64,000 nt of DNA from Huaxiibacter chinensis (GTDB lineage: Bacteria; Pseudomonadota; Gammaproteobacteria; Enterobacterales; Enterobacteriaceae): contig NZ_JAJVHF010000001.1 in assembly GCF_022171985.1 (NCBI RefSeq), forward strand, positions 1,151,919-1,215,918, in the 5' to 3' direction. Both the position numbers and the translations under genes were made by a program. Position 1 is the first letter of the stretch; every line of letters starts with the position of its first letter. Below are positions 12,903 through 22,864 of this stretch, piece by piece. Under the pieces are notes generated by a model that was not told where the DNA came from, searched no databases, and saw only the letters and a list, made by a program, of their open reading frames with translations.

Positions 12903-13865
12903 TTACTTCACAAAGCGATCGGTCACGAACGGGCTGTAATCGGGGGCGACCGCAGGCACTTTGCCCTGCTCTTTCAGGAAGAGGGCGGTATCGATAATCG
13001 CTTTATTCACCGGACCTGAAAGCTGTTGCACCTGTTGCGCAGGCGTCAGATAGGTATTGCCTTTCACCAGCCCCGGCACGTCCGACTCTGGCACGCCGCT
13101 CAGGCGGGACAGCTTTTCCAGGTTCGCCGGTTGTTTAAGCCACTCATCAGGGCTGGCGAGGTAGGGTTGCTGCGCGTCGATGGCGCTTTTGGCGAAGGCC
13201 TTCACCACGTCGGGATGTTTTTCAGCAAAATCTTTGCGCACCACCCAGACGTCCAGCGTAGGCGATCCCCACTTCCCGACCGTTTCGGAATCGGTCAGCA
13301 CGGTGCCCTCTTTTTGCAGAGCGTTTACGGCAGGCGCCCACACATACGCACCGTCAATATCCCCACGCTGCCAGGCGGCAACAATCGCCGGCGGCTGCAG
13401 GTTTACGATCTGCACCTGTCCGGGTTTGATATTCCAGTGTTTCAGCGCCGCCAGCAGGCTGTAATGGGTGGTGGACATAAACGGCACGGCGATGCGTTTG
13501 CCAATAAGATCCTGCGGTGTGGTGATGTTTTTCTTCACCACCAGCGCTTCGGAATTGCCCAACTGCGAGGCGAGGAGAAACACTTCAATCGGCACCTGCT
13601 GGCTTGCGGCGACCGCCAGCGGGCTGGAGCCTAAATTGCCGATCTGGACATCCCCTGATGCCAGGGCGCGCACAATGCTTGCGCCACTGTCAAACTTTCG
13701 CCAGTTCACCTTTGCGCCGCTCTCTTTAGCAAAGGTGTTATCCGCCTGGGCAACCTTTGCGGGTTCCGCGGATGTTTGATACGCCACGGTAACCTCTACC
13801 GCCTGCGCCTGAAATGCCCACAGCGCGAGTGCGCCAAGGAATGAAATACGCGATGAAATAGCCAT
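12903..13865 (-). CDS. tauA: TauA, periplasmic taurine-binding protein
   Basis: The 320-residue protein has a signal peptide ending in FQAQA and the aliphatic-sulfonate-binding family sequence (start V-E-V-T-V-A-Y-Q-T-S-A-E-P-A-K). It delivers taurine to TauBC. As first gene of tauABCD it should carry the promoter, which in E. coli is activated by Cbl and CysB under sulfur starvation. The 242-base gap to the divergent uhpA-like gene must contain it, but no specific Cbl site could be assigned by eye. Confidence 0.97.
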   Translation of the reverse strand: MAISSRISFLGALALWAFQAQAVEVTVAYQTSAEPAKVAQADNTFAKESGAKVNWRKFDSGASIVRALASGDVQIGNLGSSPLAVAASQQVPIEVFLLASQLGNSEALVVKKNITTPQDLIGKRIAVPFMSTTHYSLLAALKHWNIKPGQVQIVNLQPPAIVAAWQRGDIDGAYVWAPAVNALQKEGTVLTDSETVGKWGSPTLDVWVVRKDFAEKHPDVVKAFAKSAIDAQQPYLASPDEWLKQPANLEKLSRLSGVPESDVPGLVKGNTYLTPAQQVQQLSGPVNKAIIDTALFLKEQGKVPAVAPDYSPFVTDRFVK

Positions 13866-14018
13866 GGTGTCTGCTCCCCTCTCTTGTTATTGGGGCAGTA
13901 TTTGCGGCGCGGGAATTTTGATAAAGGAATAAAAAAGCATCGTTAATGCCGAAACGTTTTTAGAAAAAAAGCGGCAAAAGATAGTGAATAACGTGGCAAG
14001 CCATTTTATTGCAATTTT

Positions 14019-14034
14019 GTTACATCCGTTACAT
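14019..14034. promoter_or_regulatory. Tandem heptamer repeat upstream of the uhpA-like gene
   Basis: GTTACAT occurs twice in direct orientation (14019-14025 and 14028-14034) about 75 bases before the uhpA-like start, in the gap shared with tauA. A small palindrome (GCCCG/CGGGC arms, 14057-14073) lies downstream. NarL/UhpA-family regulators often bind short heptamer repeats, so this is a reasonable candidate operator for autoregulation, unproven. Confidence 0.3.
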
Positions 14035-14107
14035 ATCCAGAGGGACACCATTGCCAGCCCGCTGTCGACGGGCATCATAGAAAAACGGTGATACATAGGG
14101 ATCGATA

Positions 14108-14737
14108 ATGATTAAAGTGGTGCTGGTGGATGACCACGTCGTGGTGCGTTCCGGATTTGCCCAACTTCTGAACCTGGAAGAGGATATGGTGGTGGAAGGC
14201 CAGTTCAGCAGCGCGGCTCAGGCGTGGCCGGTTCTGTCGCGCAACGACATCGACGTGGCGGTGATGGACGTCGCCATGCCCAACGAAAACGGTCTCAGCC
14301 TGCTTAAACGCCTGCGTCAGCAACGCCCCGCTTTTCGCGCGATCATTCTCAGCATTTACGACACGCCTGCATTTGTGCAAAGCGCCCTTGACGCGGGTGC
14401 CAGCGGCTATCTGACCAAACGTTGCGGCCCGGAAGAGCTGGTGCAGGCCGTTCGTTCAGTCGGCATGGGCGGGCACTATCTCTGCGCCGATGCGGTCAAA
14501 GCCCTGCGCGGCGGTCAGCCCGTCTCTACCGTGCTCGACGTGCTCACGCCGCGCGAGCGGGAGGTGTTCGACCTGCTGGTGAAAGGGGAAAGCGTCAAAG
14601 CCATCGCCTTTACGCTGGAACTGAGCCACAAAACGGTACACGTGCATCGGGCCAACGTTCTGGGGAAATTGCAGTGCAGCAGCACCATTGAACTGGTCCA
14701 TTTCGCGCTCGACAACCAGCTTCTCGCAGGCCACTGA
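14108..14737 (+). CDS. UhpA-like response regulator (NarL family)
   Basis: The 209-residue protein has a receiver domain (residues 1-120) with acidic pair D8-D9 and phospho-acceptor D54 in V-M-D-V-A-M-P. It ends with a LuxR-type helix-turn-helix (L-T-P-R-E-R-E-V-F-D-L-L-V-K-G-E-S...S-H-K-T-V-H-V-H-R). It resembles E. coli UhpA throughout, but clearly below orthologue level and slightly longer (196 in E. coli). Its stop overlaps the start of the sensor gene (TGATG), so the two are coupled. It probably controls the unit it heads, since no separate promoter gap precedes afuA. Confidence 0.85.
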   Translation: MIKVVLVDDHVVVRSGFAQLLNLEEDMVVEGQFSSAAQAWPVLSRNDIDVAVMDVAMPNENGLSLLKRLRQQRPAFRAIILSIYDTPAFVQSALDAGASGYLTKRCGPEELVQAVRSVGMGGHYLCADAVKALRGGQPVSTVLDVLTPREREVFDLLVKGESVKAIAFTLELSHKTVHVHRANVLGKLQCSSTIELVHFALDNQLLAGH

Positions 14738-16278
14738 TGGGGCGATCCGTCCGGCATCTGGTTCTCTCACTGTTCATTCTTCTGGCCTGGGGCACCGGCT
14801 GGTTAATGCTCTGGACGCTCAGCTTTTATCTGACCCATAACGGCCAGCAGGCGGTGCTCTTTCTGCCGCAGGGGGTCTATCTGGCCCTGCTGATTTTGCT
14901 GTCGCGGCGCTTCTGGCCTGCACTTATTCTGCCCCCACTGGCCGCCATGGCCTGGCTGCACAGCGAACAGCTTCTGACCCATCACGTCATGCTGATGGCA
15001 CCGCTGCTGGGCACGGTATCCGCCTGGCTTACTCAGCGTTACTGGCACCGCTTCCCGCTTTACTGGCAGCGGCTCTCCTTGCTGATTGCGGCCGTTACGC
15101 TTAATGCGCTGTTACAAACGCTGTTTTTCTCGCCCCAGCTTGAAAGCCCGGCCACGCTTCTGCTGCTGGCGTCCTTTACCGGCGGCGTGCTGCTGACCCC
15201 CTTCGTCTATCTGGTGTTTGAGTTCTTGCGCCAACAGCATCGCTACCATTTGCTGGGGCTGGATATCAGCAACCCACCGCTGCGCACGTCGCTCATCATC
15301 TGGTGCAGTCTGTTCTTCATCATTGGGATTGGCACGCAGATGGTGCTCTCCCCCACGCTTGAACGCCTGCTGTTGATTGTCGTCTTTCTGCCCAACGTGG
15401 TGATGGCGTGGAAATTCGGCTGGCAGGGCGGCGTGCTCTCGGGGTTACTGGGCAGCATGATGATCACCATTGCCCGCCAGGTGGGCGTCGGTTTTACGGA
15501 CTTGCTGGAGCTGGAAATTTTTCTCGCCACGCAGTCCCTGCTGGGCATCGGACTGGGGATCGCCATTAGCCGCCAGCAGCAACTGGCGCTCAATCTGGAC
15601 CACTATCGCCGTCGACTGGAGGCCGAACTGCAGGCGCGGCGGGCCCTCACCGAACAGCTTATTCACAGCGAAGAAGACACCCGCAAACAGCTGGCGCGAG
15701 AACTGCACGACGAGATCGGCCAGAATATTACCGCCATTCAGATTCAGTCTCAGCTGGTCAGGCGCGCAGGCGATACGCCGTTAGCCATGGAGGCCGCCGG
15801 ACAGATCAACGACCTGGCGCGACGGATCCACCACTCAACCCGCCTGCTCCTGCGCCAGCTGCGTCCGCCCGTGCTGGACGAATTATCTCTCAAAGAGGCG
15901 CTGCACCATCTGGTGAACGAGTTCGCCTTTGCCGAGCGCGGGATCGTCTGCCGGTTCGACTATCAGCTTGACGCTCCGCCGCAAAACGAAACCCTGGTCT
16001 TTACGCTGTACCGCCTGCTTCAGGAATTGCTGAATAACGTGAATAAACATGCCGATGCTGCTGAAGTCACGATCCTGCTGTGTCAGAAAGGCCATCGCCT
16101 GCATCTGGAGGTGGCGGACAACGGCCGCGGGATCGGGCCGGATAAAAGCGCCGGCTTCGGGATACAGGGGATGCGCGAACGGGTCCACGCCCTGGGCGGT
16201 GAGTTCACGCTGGCATCCCACGCCGGCACGCGCGTAATTGTTAACCTGCCCACAGTTTTGCAACAAACACCGCATTAA
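14737..16278 (+). CDS. UhpB-like membrane sensor histidine kinase
   Basis: The 513-residue protein starts with about eight hydrophobic segments (MASE1-like, residues 1-290) and a short coiled linker. Then follows a HisKA_3 dimerisation domain with A-R-E-L-H-D-E-I-G-Q-N, phospho-acceptor H at about residue 324, and a HATPase_c domain with E-L-L-N-N-V-N-K-H, D-N-G-R-G-I-G and G-F-G-I-Q-G-M. This is the architecture of UhpB, which phosphorylates UhpA when UhpC detects external glucose 6-phosphate. The ATG at 14737 overlaps the regulator stop. Confidence 0.87.
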   Translation: MGRSVRHLVLSLFILLAWGTGWLMLWTLSFYLTHNGQQAVLFLPQGVYLALLILLSRRFWPALILPPLAAMAWLHSEQLLTHHVMLMAPLLGTVSAWLTQRYWHRFPLYWQRLSLLIAAVTLNALLQTLFFSPQLESPATLLLLASFTGGVLLTPFVYLVFEFLRQQHRYHLLGLDISNPPLRTSLIIWCSLFFIIGIGTQMVLSPTLERLLLIVVFLPNVVMAWKFGWQGGVLSGLLGSMMITIARQVGVGFTDLLELEIFLATQSLLGIGLGIAISRQQQLALNLDHYRRRLEAELQARRALTEQLIHSEEDTRKQLARELHDEIGQNITAIQIQSQLVRRAGDTPLAMEAAGQINDLARRIHHSTRLLLRQLRPPVLDELSLKEALHHLVNEFAFAERGIVCRFDYQLDAPPQNETLVFTLYRLLQELLNNVNKHADAAEVTILLCQKGHRLHLEVADNGRGIGPDKSAGFGIQGMRERVHALGGEFTLASHAGTRVIVNLPTVLQQTPH

Positions 16279-16363
16279 CCAGGAAAAAGTCTTAGCCACG
16301 CCAGACTTTCTCTCATCCCTTTTTCTTTGCGCTCCCATACAGTCAATTCAAATGGAGAACACC

Positions 16364-17665
16364 ATGCCCGCACTGACTGCCGAACAGGTCACCCATCGCT
16401 TTCAGGCTGTACGGCCAAAACTGCTGCTGTGCATGGCAATTGGCTACGCCGCGTTTTACCTGACGCGCAAAAGTCTGAATTACGTGCTCCCTGCCCTGCA
16501 AATGGATCTGGGGCTGAGCAAGAGTGATATCGGGCTTATCGGTTCTCTGTTTTACCTGAGCTATGGCATGTCGAAGTTTGCCGCCGGATTGTGGCACGAC
16601 AGCCACGGACAGCGCGCCTTTATGGGAATTGGCCTGCTGGCGACGGGCGTGCTGAACGTGTTGTTTACCTTTAGCGACGCCTTTCCGCTGCTGCTGTTTA
16701 TCTGGACGCTAAACGGCTTCTTTCAGGGATGGGGATGGCCGCCCTGCGCGCGTTTACTTACCCACTGGTACTCCCGCAACGAGCGCGGGTTCTGGTGGGG
16801 ATGCTGGAATACCTCCATCAATGTAGGCGGCGCGATTATTCCTTTAATTTGTGCTCTGGCGGCCCACCTTTGGGGCTGGCAGGCGGCGATGCTGACACCA
16901 GGGATCATCAGCATTGTGCTCGGCCTGTGGCTGACCACACAACTGCGGGGCACACCGCAGGAAGAGGGTCTGCCAACGGTCGGGGAGTGGCGCAACGATC
17001 CGTTAGAGTTGCGCCAGGAACAGCAAAGCCCTCCGATGGGGTTGTGGCAGATGTTACGCACCACCATGCTGCAAAATCCGATGATTTGGCTGCTCGGCGC
17101 CTCTTACGTGCTGGTCTATCTCATCCGTATTGCGCTGAATGACTGGGGCAACATCTGGCTCTCAGAGAGCCACGGCGTGAATCTGCTGAGCGCCAACGCG
17201 ACGGTGATGCTGTTTGAAGTCGGTGGCCTGCTCGGGGCGCTGTTTGCCGGTTGGGGCGCCGATCTGCTGTTCAGCGGCCAGCGTGCGCCGATGATTTTGC
17301 TGTTCACGCTGGGGTTGATGGTGTCGGTGGCCGCGCTGTGGCTGGCGCCGGTACACCACTACGCCCTGCTGGCAGCCTGTTTCTTTAGCGTGGGATTTTT
17401 TGTGTTTGGTCCGCAAATGCTGATCGGCCTGGCCGCCGTCGAGTGCGGACACAAACAGGCAGCAGGTTCCATTACCGGTTTTCTCGGCCTCTTTGCCTAT
17501 CTGGGGGCGGCCCTGGCGGGATGGCCCCTGTCGCAGGTGATTGAACGTTACGGCTGGTCGGGGATGTTCAGTTTGCTCTCGATCGCCGCCGTACTGATGG
17601 GTTTATTACTGATGCCGCTGTTGATGTCGGGCATTACCGCTTCTCGCAGTCATATAACGTCTTAA
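16364..17665 (+). CDS. UhpC-like MFS hexose-phosphate sensor/transporter
   Basis: The 433-residue, 12-segment MFS protein of the organophosphate:Pi antiporter family resembles UhpC in G-Y-A-A-F-Y-L-T-R-K-S, Q-G-W-G-W-P-P-C-A-R-L-L and N-D-W-G-N-I-W. The frame is open from 16238, but the ATG at 16364 has a GGAG site seven bases upstream and gives the family N-terminus. Next to uhpAB homologues, a sensor role like UhpC is more likely than bulk transport like UhpT, though this cannot be settled from sequence by eye. The stop is only 12 bases before afuA. Confidence 0.83.
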   Translation: MPALTAEQVTHRFQAVRPKLLLCMAIGYAAFYLTRKSLNYVLPALQMDLGLSKSDIGLIGSLFYLSYGMSKFAAGLWHDSHGQRAFMGIGLLATGVLNVLFTFSDAFPLLLFIWTLNGFFQGWGWPPCARLLTHWYSRNERGFWWGCWNTSINVGGAIIPLICALAAHLWGWQAAMLTPGIISIVLGLWLTTQLRGTPQEEGLPTVGEWRNDPLELRQEQQSPPMGLWQMLRTTMLQNPMIWLLGASYVLVYLIRIALNDWGNIWLSESHGVNLLSANATVMLFEVGGLLGALFAGWGADLLFSGQRAPMILLFTLGLMVSVAALWLAPVHHYALLAACFFSVGFFVFGPQMLIGLAAVECGHKQAAGSITGFLGLFAYLGAALAGWPLSQVIERYGWSGMFSLLSIAAVLMGLLLMPLLMSGITASRSHITS

Positions 17666-17677
17666 AAGGGCTGAATA

Positions 17678-18709
17678 ATGAAAACGACACTCCTCTCTAC
17701 CCTCATTGCGTCCGGGATCGCGCTGGCGACCTTAACCGGCGCGGCACAGGCCAAAGGCCGTCTGGTGGTCTACTGCAGCGCCACCAATGAAATGTGCGAA
17801 GTCGAAACGAAAGCATTCGGCGATAAGTACGATGTGAAAACCTCGTTTATCCGTAACGGCTCCGGCAGTACGCTGGCGAAGGTGGATGCAGAGAAGAAAA
17901 ACCCGCAGGCTGACGTGTGGTACGGCGGCACGCTGGACCCGCAGTCTCAGGCCGGTGAGATGGGTTTGCTGCAACCTTATACGTCCAAAAATCTTGCGCA
18001 GATCATGGAAAAATTCCGCGATCCGGCAAAGGTAAAAGGCAACCTTTCCTCGGCTGTTTACGTGGGGATCCTCGGCTTTGGCGTGAACACCCAGCGCCTG
18101 AAAGAGAAAAATCTGCCCGTGCCGAAGTGCTGGAAAGATCTGACCAAACCGGAATACAAAGGCGAGATCCAGATTGCCGATCCGCAAAGCTCCGGCACCG
18201 CTTACACCGCACTGGCAACCTTTGTGCAGCTGTGGGGTGAAGATCAGGCCTTTGATTATCTGAAACAGCTCAACAGCAACGTCTCCCAGTACACCAAATC
18301 CGGTATTGCCCCGGCGCGTAACGCCGCACGGGGTGAAACGGCCATTGGCATCGGCTTCCTGCATGACTACTCACTCGAAAAAGAGCAAGGCGCCCCGCTG
18401 GAGCTGATCTCCCCGTGCGAAGGCACCGGGTATGAAATTGGCGGCGTGAGCATCCTGAAAGGCGCACGTAACGAAGAGAACGCGAAGCTGTTTGTGGATT
18501 GGGTACTGTCGAAAGAAGCGCAGGAACTGGCGTGGAAGAAAGGCAAATCCTACCAAATCCTGACCAACACCACGGCAGAAACCTCGCCTAACTCCCTGAA
18601 GCTGGACGATCTAAAGCTCATCAGTTACGACATGGACAAATACGGCTCAACGGACGTGCGCAAGGCGTTGATCAACAAATGGGTCAGCGACGTGAAGATG
18701 GGCAAATAA
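17678..18709 (+). CDS. afuA: AfuA, periplasmic sugar-phosphate-binding protein of an ABC importer
   Basis: The 343-residue protein has a signal peptide of about 25 residues (ending GAAQA). The mature start R-L-V-V-Y-C-S-A-T-N-E belongs to the FbpA/AfuA binding-protein family. AfuA proteins were first named as ferric-binding, but in Actinobacillus and Citrobacter rodentium they bind glucose 6-, fructose 6- and sedoheptulose 7-phosphate. The adjoining UhpABC-like sensor strongly supports the sugar-phosphate role. It starts 12 bases after the uhpC-like stop, with no room for a separate regulated promoter, and is followed by a REP-like hairpin. Confidence 0.9.
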   Translation: MKTTLLSTLIASGIALATLTGAAQAKGRLVVYCSATNEMCEVETKAFGDKYDVKTSFIRNGSGSTLAKVDAEKKNPQADVWYGGTLDPQSQAGEMGLLQPYTSKNLAQIMEKFRDPAKVKGNLSSAVYVGILGFGVNTQRLKEKNLPVPKCWKDLTKPEYKGEIQIADPQSSGTAYTALATFVQLWGEDQAFDYLKQLNSNVSQYTKSGIAPARNAARGETAIGIGFLHDYSLEKEQGAPLELISPCEGTGYEIGGVSILKGARNEENAKLFVDWVLSKEAQELAWKKGKSYQILTNTTAETSPNSLKLDDLKLISYDMDKYGSTDVRKALINKWVSDVKMGK

Positions 18710-18729
18710 GCTCACGAGTGCGATCACTT

Positions 18730-18754
18730 GCCGGGTAGCGTGACGCTGCCCGGC
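18730..18754. repeat. REP-like hairpin between afuA and afuB
   Basis: The imperfect palindrome GCCGGG-T-AGCGT...ACGCT-G-CCCGGC lies in the 64-base gap between the binding-protein and permease genes, with no T-run. Hairpins at this position in ABC operons (for example malE-malF) stabilise the upstream mRNA and allow excess binding protein. Its core GCCGGGT(A/G)GC is shared with the element at 35045-35070. Confidence 0.6.
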
Positions 18755-18773
18755 CAACAACACCGGAACCCTT

Positions 18774-20852
18774 ATGTCACAGACACTTGCTCTCCATCCC
18801 GCGCCAAAACGGGATGCGGTATTCCTTTGGGTTTTACTTGGCTGGCTGGCCTTCGCGCTGCTGCCAGGCTGGAGCCTGGATTACGGTCTGCTGGAGTCGA
18901 CGAAAGATGAAATTCTCGCCGCCTACAGCTGGTCACATTTAAACGTCAGCATCCTGTGGTATGTGCTCCCCAGCCTGCTGCTGGTGCGGCCTTTCTCGAC
19001 GGCGCAGCGTGAACAGCGTCGCCGCCACTATATGGATGCGGGCTGGGCGCTGCTGTGTATGCTGTTTGTGGTGCTGAGCGCCACGATAGAAGGCCGGGGG
19101 TTGGGCTATGCCAGCATTGTGCTGCTCACGGCGCTCGGGGCCATCATCACGCTGGCGCTGACCCGTCTGGACTGGCTGGGAGGCGACCGGTTTGTGATTG
19201 GCTCACTGATCGCCATCATCACGCTGATCGGCATTTTTATCGTCTGGCCGAGCATTGCCATCTTTATCCCCATGTTCACCAACGATGCCGGAGAGTTCGC
19301 CCCCCTGGCCTTTATGACGGTGCTCTCCCAGGCACACATCGTTCAGGTGATTATCAACTCGATTTTACTGTCGATTGCCGTCGGCATCGGCTGTACCTTC
19401 TTCGGGCTGGTGCTGGCGATTTACACCACCCGCATTGCCAGACGTAGCGCCATCATTGGCCGTATCTTCTCGATTCTGCCCATTGTCACCCCACCCTTTG
19501 TCGTGGGCTTAGGCGTCACGCTGATGATGGGACGCTCGGGCTACGTGACGGAATTGATGGTCGACTGGTTCGGTCTGACCAACACCAACTGGCTGTACGG
19601 CTTCACCGGGATCTGGCTGGCGCAGGTGCTGGCCTTCACGCCGATGGCCTTTATGATCCTGGACGGGGCGATCAAAACGATCCATCCCTCGCTTGAAGAA
19701 GCTTCGTACACCCTGCGTGCCAGCCGCTGGCAGACCTTCAACGGCGTGTTTGTTCCCCTGCTGAAACCGGCGCTGGCCAACGCCTTTTTGATTGTTATCG
19801 TCCAGTCGCTTGCCGACTTCAGCAATCCGCTGGTGCTGGGCGGCAACTTTGACGTGCTCGCCACCCAAATCTACTTCTACATTACGGGCTCTCAGCTGGA
19901 CTATCAGGCCGCCAGCACCCTGGGTGCCTTCCTGCTGGTCTTCTCGCTGCTGGTGTTCTGTATTCAGTACATGTGGATTGGCAAACGCTCTTACGTCACC
20001 GTCTCCGGCAAATCGTATCGGGGCGATGTACAGCCGCTACCGGTCACGCTGGTCTGGAGCGTGGTGGCTCTGCTCACGGTGTGGATTGCCTTTAACGCCC
20101 TGCTCTACGGCAGCATTTTCTACGGCAGCTTTACCGTGAACTGGGGCGTGGATTACACGCTGACGCTGGATAACTTTATTAAGCTGTTCGGTCAGGGCAT
20201 GAGCGATGGCGCATGGCCTTCTCTGCTCGATACCCTGCTCTACGCCGGGATTGCCGCCCCTATAACTGCCGGTTTCGGGCTGTTGATCGCCTGGGTGGTG
20301 GTCCGCCAGCAGTTCAAAGGGAAAAAAGCGCTCGAGTTCACCACCATGCTCTGCTTCGCCGTACCGGGCACCGTGGCGGGCGTCTCCTATATTCTGGCCT
20401 TTAACAGCGCGCCGGTGTACCTCACCGGGACGGCGGCGATTGTGATTATCTCTATGGTGATGCGTAACGTGCCGGTGGGGATCCGTGCGGGCATCGCGGG
20501 GCTGGGCCAAATCGACAAATCTCTGGACGAAGCCTCACTCAGCCTGCGGGCCGGTTCACTTCGCACCATCACGCATATTCTGCTGCCGCTGCTGCGACCG
20601 GCGATTCTGTCGGCGCTGATATACAGCTTCGTGCGCGCCATTACGACGGTGAGCGCCATTGTCTTCCTCGTCACGCCCGATACTCGCGTGGCAACGGCCT
20701 ACATCCTCAACCGTGTAGAAGACGGTGAATACGGCGTGGCAATTGCCTATGGCTCGATCCTGATCGTGGTCATGCTGGCGATTATTTTCCTCTTTGACTG
20801 GCTGATCGGTGAGGCTCGCACCTCTCGCTCCAAAGCCAAAAACCAGGCGTAA
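18774..20852 (+). CDS. afuB: AfuB, fused ABC permease for sugar phosphates
   Basis: At 692 residues this is a double-length permease of the FbpB/ThiP class with two homologous membrane halves. Each half carries an EAA loop: [11 protein letters not shown] near residue 305 and [11 protein letters not shown] near residue 583. It should form the whole transmembrane channel with an AfuC dimer. E. coli K-12 retains only afuB and afuC remnants in CP4-6, whereas here the gene looks complete. It precedes afuC by four bases. Confidence 0.92.
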   Translation: MSQTLALHPAPKRDAVFLWVLLGWLAFALLPGWSLDYGLLESTKDEILAAYSWSHLNVSILWYVLPSLLLVRPFSTAQREQRRRHYMDAGWALLCMLFVVLSATIEGRGLGYASIVLLTALGAIITLALTRLDWLGGDRFVIGSLIAIITLIGIFIVWPSIAIFIPMFTNDAGEFAPLAFMTVLSQAHIVQVIINSILLSIAVGIGCTFFGLVLAIYTTRIARRSAIIGRIFSILPIVTPPFVVGLGVTLMMGRSGYVTELMVDWFGLTNTNWLYGFTGIWLAQVLAFTPMAFMILDGAIKTIHPSLEEASYTLRASRWQTFNGVFVPLLKPALANAFLIVIVQSLADFSNPLVLGGNFDVLATQIYFYITGSQLDYQAASTLGAFLLVFSLLVFCIQYMWIGKRSYVTVSGKSYRGDVQPLPVTLVWSVVALLTVWIAFNALLYGSIFYGSFTVNWGVDYTLTLDNFIKLFGQGMSDGAWPSLLDTLLYAGIAAPITAGFGLLIAWVVVRQQFKGKKALEFTTMLCFAVPGTVAGVSYILAFNSAPVYLTGTAAIVIISMVMRNVPVGIRAGIAGLGQIDKSLDEASLSLRAGSLRTITHILLPLLRPAILSALIYSFVRAITTVSAIVFLVTPDTRVATAYILNRVEDGEYGVAIAYGSILIVVMLAIIFLFDWLIGEARTSRSKAKNQA

Positions 20853-20856
20853 CATT

Positions 20857-21903
20857 ATGACTCAGAAACATTTCGTTGAACTGCGCAATGTCACCAAGCG
20901 CTTTGGGGATAACACCGTTATCGACAACATCAATCTCGCCATCCCGCAGGGGCAGATGGTGACGCTCCTTGGGCCGTCCGGCTGCGGTAAGACCACGGTA
21001 CTGCGTCTGGTCGCCGGGCTGGAAAAACCCACTGAAGGGCAGATCTTTATCGACGGTGAGGATGTCACCGATCGGTCCATCCAGCAGCGCGATATTTGTA
21101 TGGTGTTTCAGTCCTATGCGCTCTTTCCACACATGTCGCTGGGCGAAAACGTCGGGTACGGTCTGAAAATGCTTGGCGTGTCGCGCCGCGATATCAGGTC
21201 GCGGGTGAAAGAGGCGCTGGCGATGGTGGATCTGGACGGGTTTGAAGATCGTTATGTCGATCAGATCTCCGGCGGGCAACAGCAGCGCGTGGCCCTGGCC
21301 CGCGCCCTGATCCTCAAGCCCAAAGTGCTGCTTTTTGATGAGCCGCTGAGTAACCTCGACGCCAACCTGCGCCGCAGCATGCGCGATAAAATCCGCGAGC
21401 TGCAAAAACAGTTCAACATCACGTCGCTCTACGTCACGCACGATCAGAGCGAGGCGTTTGCGGTCTCGGATACGGTACTGGTGATGAACAAAGGCAACAT
21501 CATGCAGATGGGTTCGCCGCAGGATCTCTATCGTCAGCCCGCCTCGCGCTTTATGGCGAGCTTTATGGGCGACGCGAATCTGTTCCCGGCGCGCTTCTCA
21601 CAGGACGCGGTGGAGATCTACGGCTACCGCCTGCCGCGCCCGGGGCATTTCGTCAGCGAAGGGGCGGGCTCCGTCGGCGTGCGTCCGGAAGCGATTACCC
21701 TGAGCGAGCACGGCGAGGAAAGCCAGCGCTGCACCATTCGCCACGTGGCGTATATGGGGCCGCAGTATGAAGTGACGGTAGACTGGCACGGCCAGGAGAT
21801 TTTGCTCCAGGTTAACGCCACGCGCCTGCAACCCAACGCGGGAGAACATTACTACCTGGAGATACACCCGTACGGGATGTTTGTGCTGGCGGAAGTGGCC
21901 TGA
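20857..21903 (+). CDS. afuC: AfuC, ABC transporter ATP-binding subunit
   Basis: From the ATG at 20857 the ATPase has 348 residues, the E. coli AfuC length. The frame is open from 20809 inside afuB, but that start would add 16 unlike residues. Walker A G-P-S-G-C-G-K-T, signature I-S-G-G-Q-Q-Q-R, Walker B L-L-F-D-E-P-L and a C-terminal TOBE-like regulatory region are visible. It completes the importer AfuABC and ends the six-gene unit that begins at 14108. Confidence 0.93.
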   Translation: MTQKHFVELRNVTKRFGDNTVIDNINLAIPQGQMVTLLGPSGCGKTTVLRLVAGLEKPTEGQIFIDGEDVTDRSIQQRDICMVFQSYALFPHMSLGENVGYGLKMLGVSRRDIRSRVKEALAMVDLDGFEDRYVDQISGGQQQRVALARALILKPKVLLFDEPLSNLDANLRRSMRDKIRELQKQFNITSLYVTHDQSEAFAVSDTVLVMNKGNIMQMGSPQDLYRQPASRFMASFMGDANLFPARFSQDAVEIYGYRLPRPGHFVSEGAGSVGVRPEAITLSEHGEESQRCTIRHVAYMGPQYEVTVDWHGQEILLQVNATRLQPNAGEHYYLEIHPYGMFVLAEVA

Positions 21904-21931
21904 AGTATGCCGGGTTACCCCGGCAAAACGA

Positions 21932-22864
21932 TCAGCGCTGCGCGGTGAGCGCGGCGATATCCTTCGGCGTGGTGCGACAGCATCCGCCGATTAACCGGGC
22001 TCCGGCCTCAAGCCACTGGGGTAAATAGCCCGCCAGCGTCTCACACGCCTCGCCGTGGTGATGCCAGGTTTTACTTACCGCGTCATAGTGCTCACCCGAA
22101 TTTGGATAGACCACCAGCGGAAGCGACGTCAGGTTTTTAAGCGTGTTTAGCGCCGCCGTGGTGTTCTCCAGGGCGATACAGTTTATGCCCAGCGCCACCA
22201 CCTGCGGATAGGCCTTCAGCCACGCAACTACTTCACGCAGCGGCGTCCCATCGCTTAAATGCGTGCTGTCGCGCAGCGTAAAGGTAAACCATGCCCGGGC
22301 GCGGGGATACTCAGCCAGCAGGGCCGTCAGGGCTTTGATCTCTGCGTACGAGGGCAGCGTTTCGCAGGCCAACAGATCGGCCCCTGCATCCAGCAGGGCT
22401 TCCACGCGAGGACGATGGAAATCCATAAAGAGGTCGGCGCTGCGGATATAATCTCCGCGATACTCAGAACCATCGGCCAGATAGGCCCCGTAAGGACCCA
22501 CGGACCCGGCCACCAGCAGCGTGCCTGCCTGCGGGTTTTCTGCCAGATACGCTTCGCGGGCCTTACGCGCCAGCTCCACGCTCTTACCAATTAATTGACG
22601 AGACTGCGTTTCATCCAGCCCCCGGGCGGCAAAGCCAGCGGGCGTCGCCTGGTAGCTGGCGGTAATCGCCACCTGCGCCCCCGCGCGGAAATAGTCCAGA
22701 TGAACGTCGCGGATCAGTTCCGGCTTTTCAATCAGCACTTTTGCGGACCACAGGCTGTCTGCCAGATCGCAGCCGTGCGCTTCCAGCTCCGTCGCCATCG
22801 CGCCATCAAGCACGATAAACGGCTGCGTTTCTAAAAGAGAGGTAAGCGGATTATTCTGCGACAT
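21932..22864 (-). CDS. mmuM: MmuM, homocysteine S-methyltransferase
   Basis: This cytoplasmic enzyme transfers a methyl group from S-methylmethionine to homocysteine, yielding two methionines. The 310 residues equal E. coli MmuM. The zinc-binding cysteines are visible in G-I-N-C-I-A-L and the paired G-G-C-C-R-T-T-P near the C-terminus. Its start overlaps the end of mmuP by 14 bases, so both are one transcript. Confidence 0.96.
   Translation of the reverse strand: MSQNNPLTSLLETQPFIVLDGAMATELEAHGCDLADSLWSAKVLIEKPELIRDVHLDYFRAGAQVAITASYQATPAGFAARGLDETQSRQLIGKSVELARKAREAYLAENPQAGTLLVAGSVGPYGAYLADGSEYRGDYIRSADLFMDFHRPRVEALLDAGADLLACETLPSYAEIKALTALLAEYPRARAWFTFTLRDSTHLSDGTPLREVVAWLKAYPQVVALGINCIALENTTAALNTLKNLTSLPLVVYPNSGEHYDAVSKTWHHHGEACETLAGYLPQWLEAGARLIGGCCRTTPKDIAALTAQR

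Noticed and set aside
14737..17665. Calling these genes uhpB and uhpC outright
   Set aside because: Architecture matches, but the sequences diverge from E. coli Uhp proteins and uhpT is missing; they may be paralogues dedicated to afuABC, so symbols were withheld.
17678..21903. Ferric iron transport role for afuABC
   Set aside because: The historical name suggests iron, but studied AfuABC systems carry sugar phosphates and the UhpABC-like neighbours agree; no Fur box was recognised in the upstream gap.
21909..21924. Hairpin GCCGGG-TTAC-CCCGGC between afuC and mmuM as a terminator
   Set aside because: No T-run follows on either strand, so termination is not supported; it may be another REP-type element.
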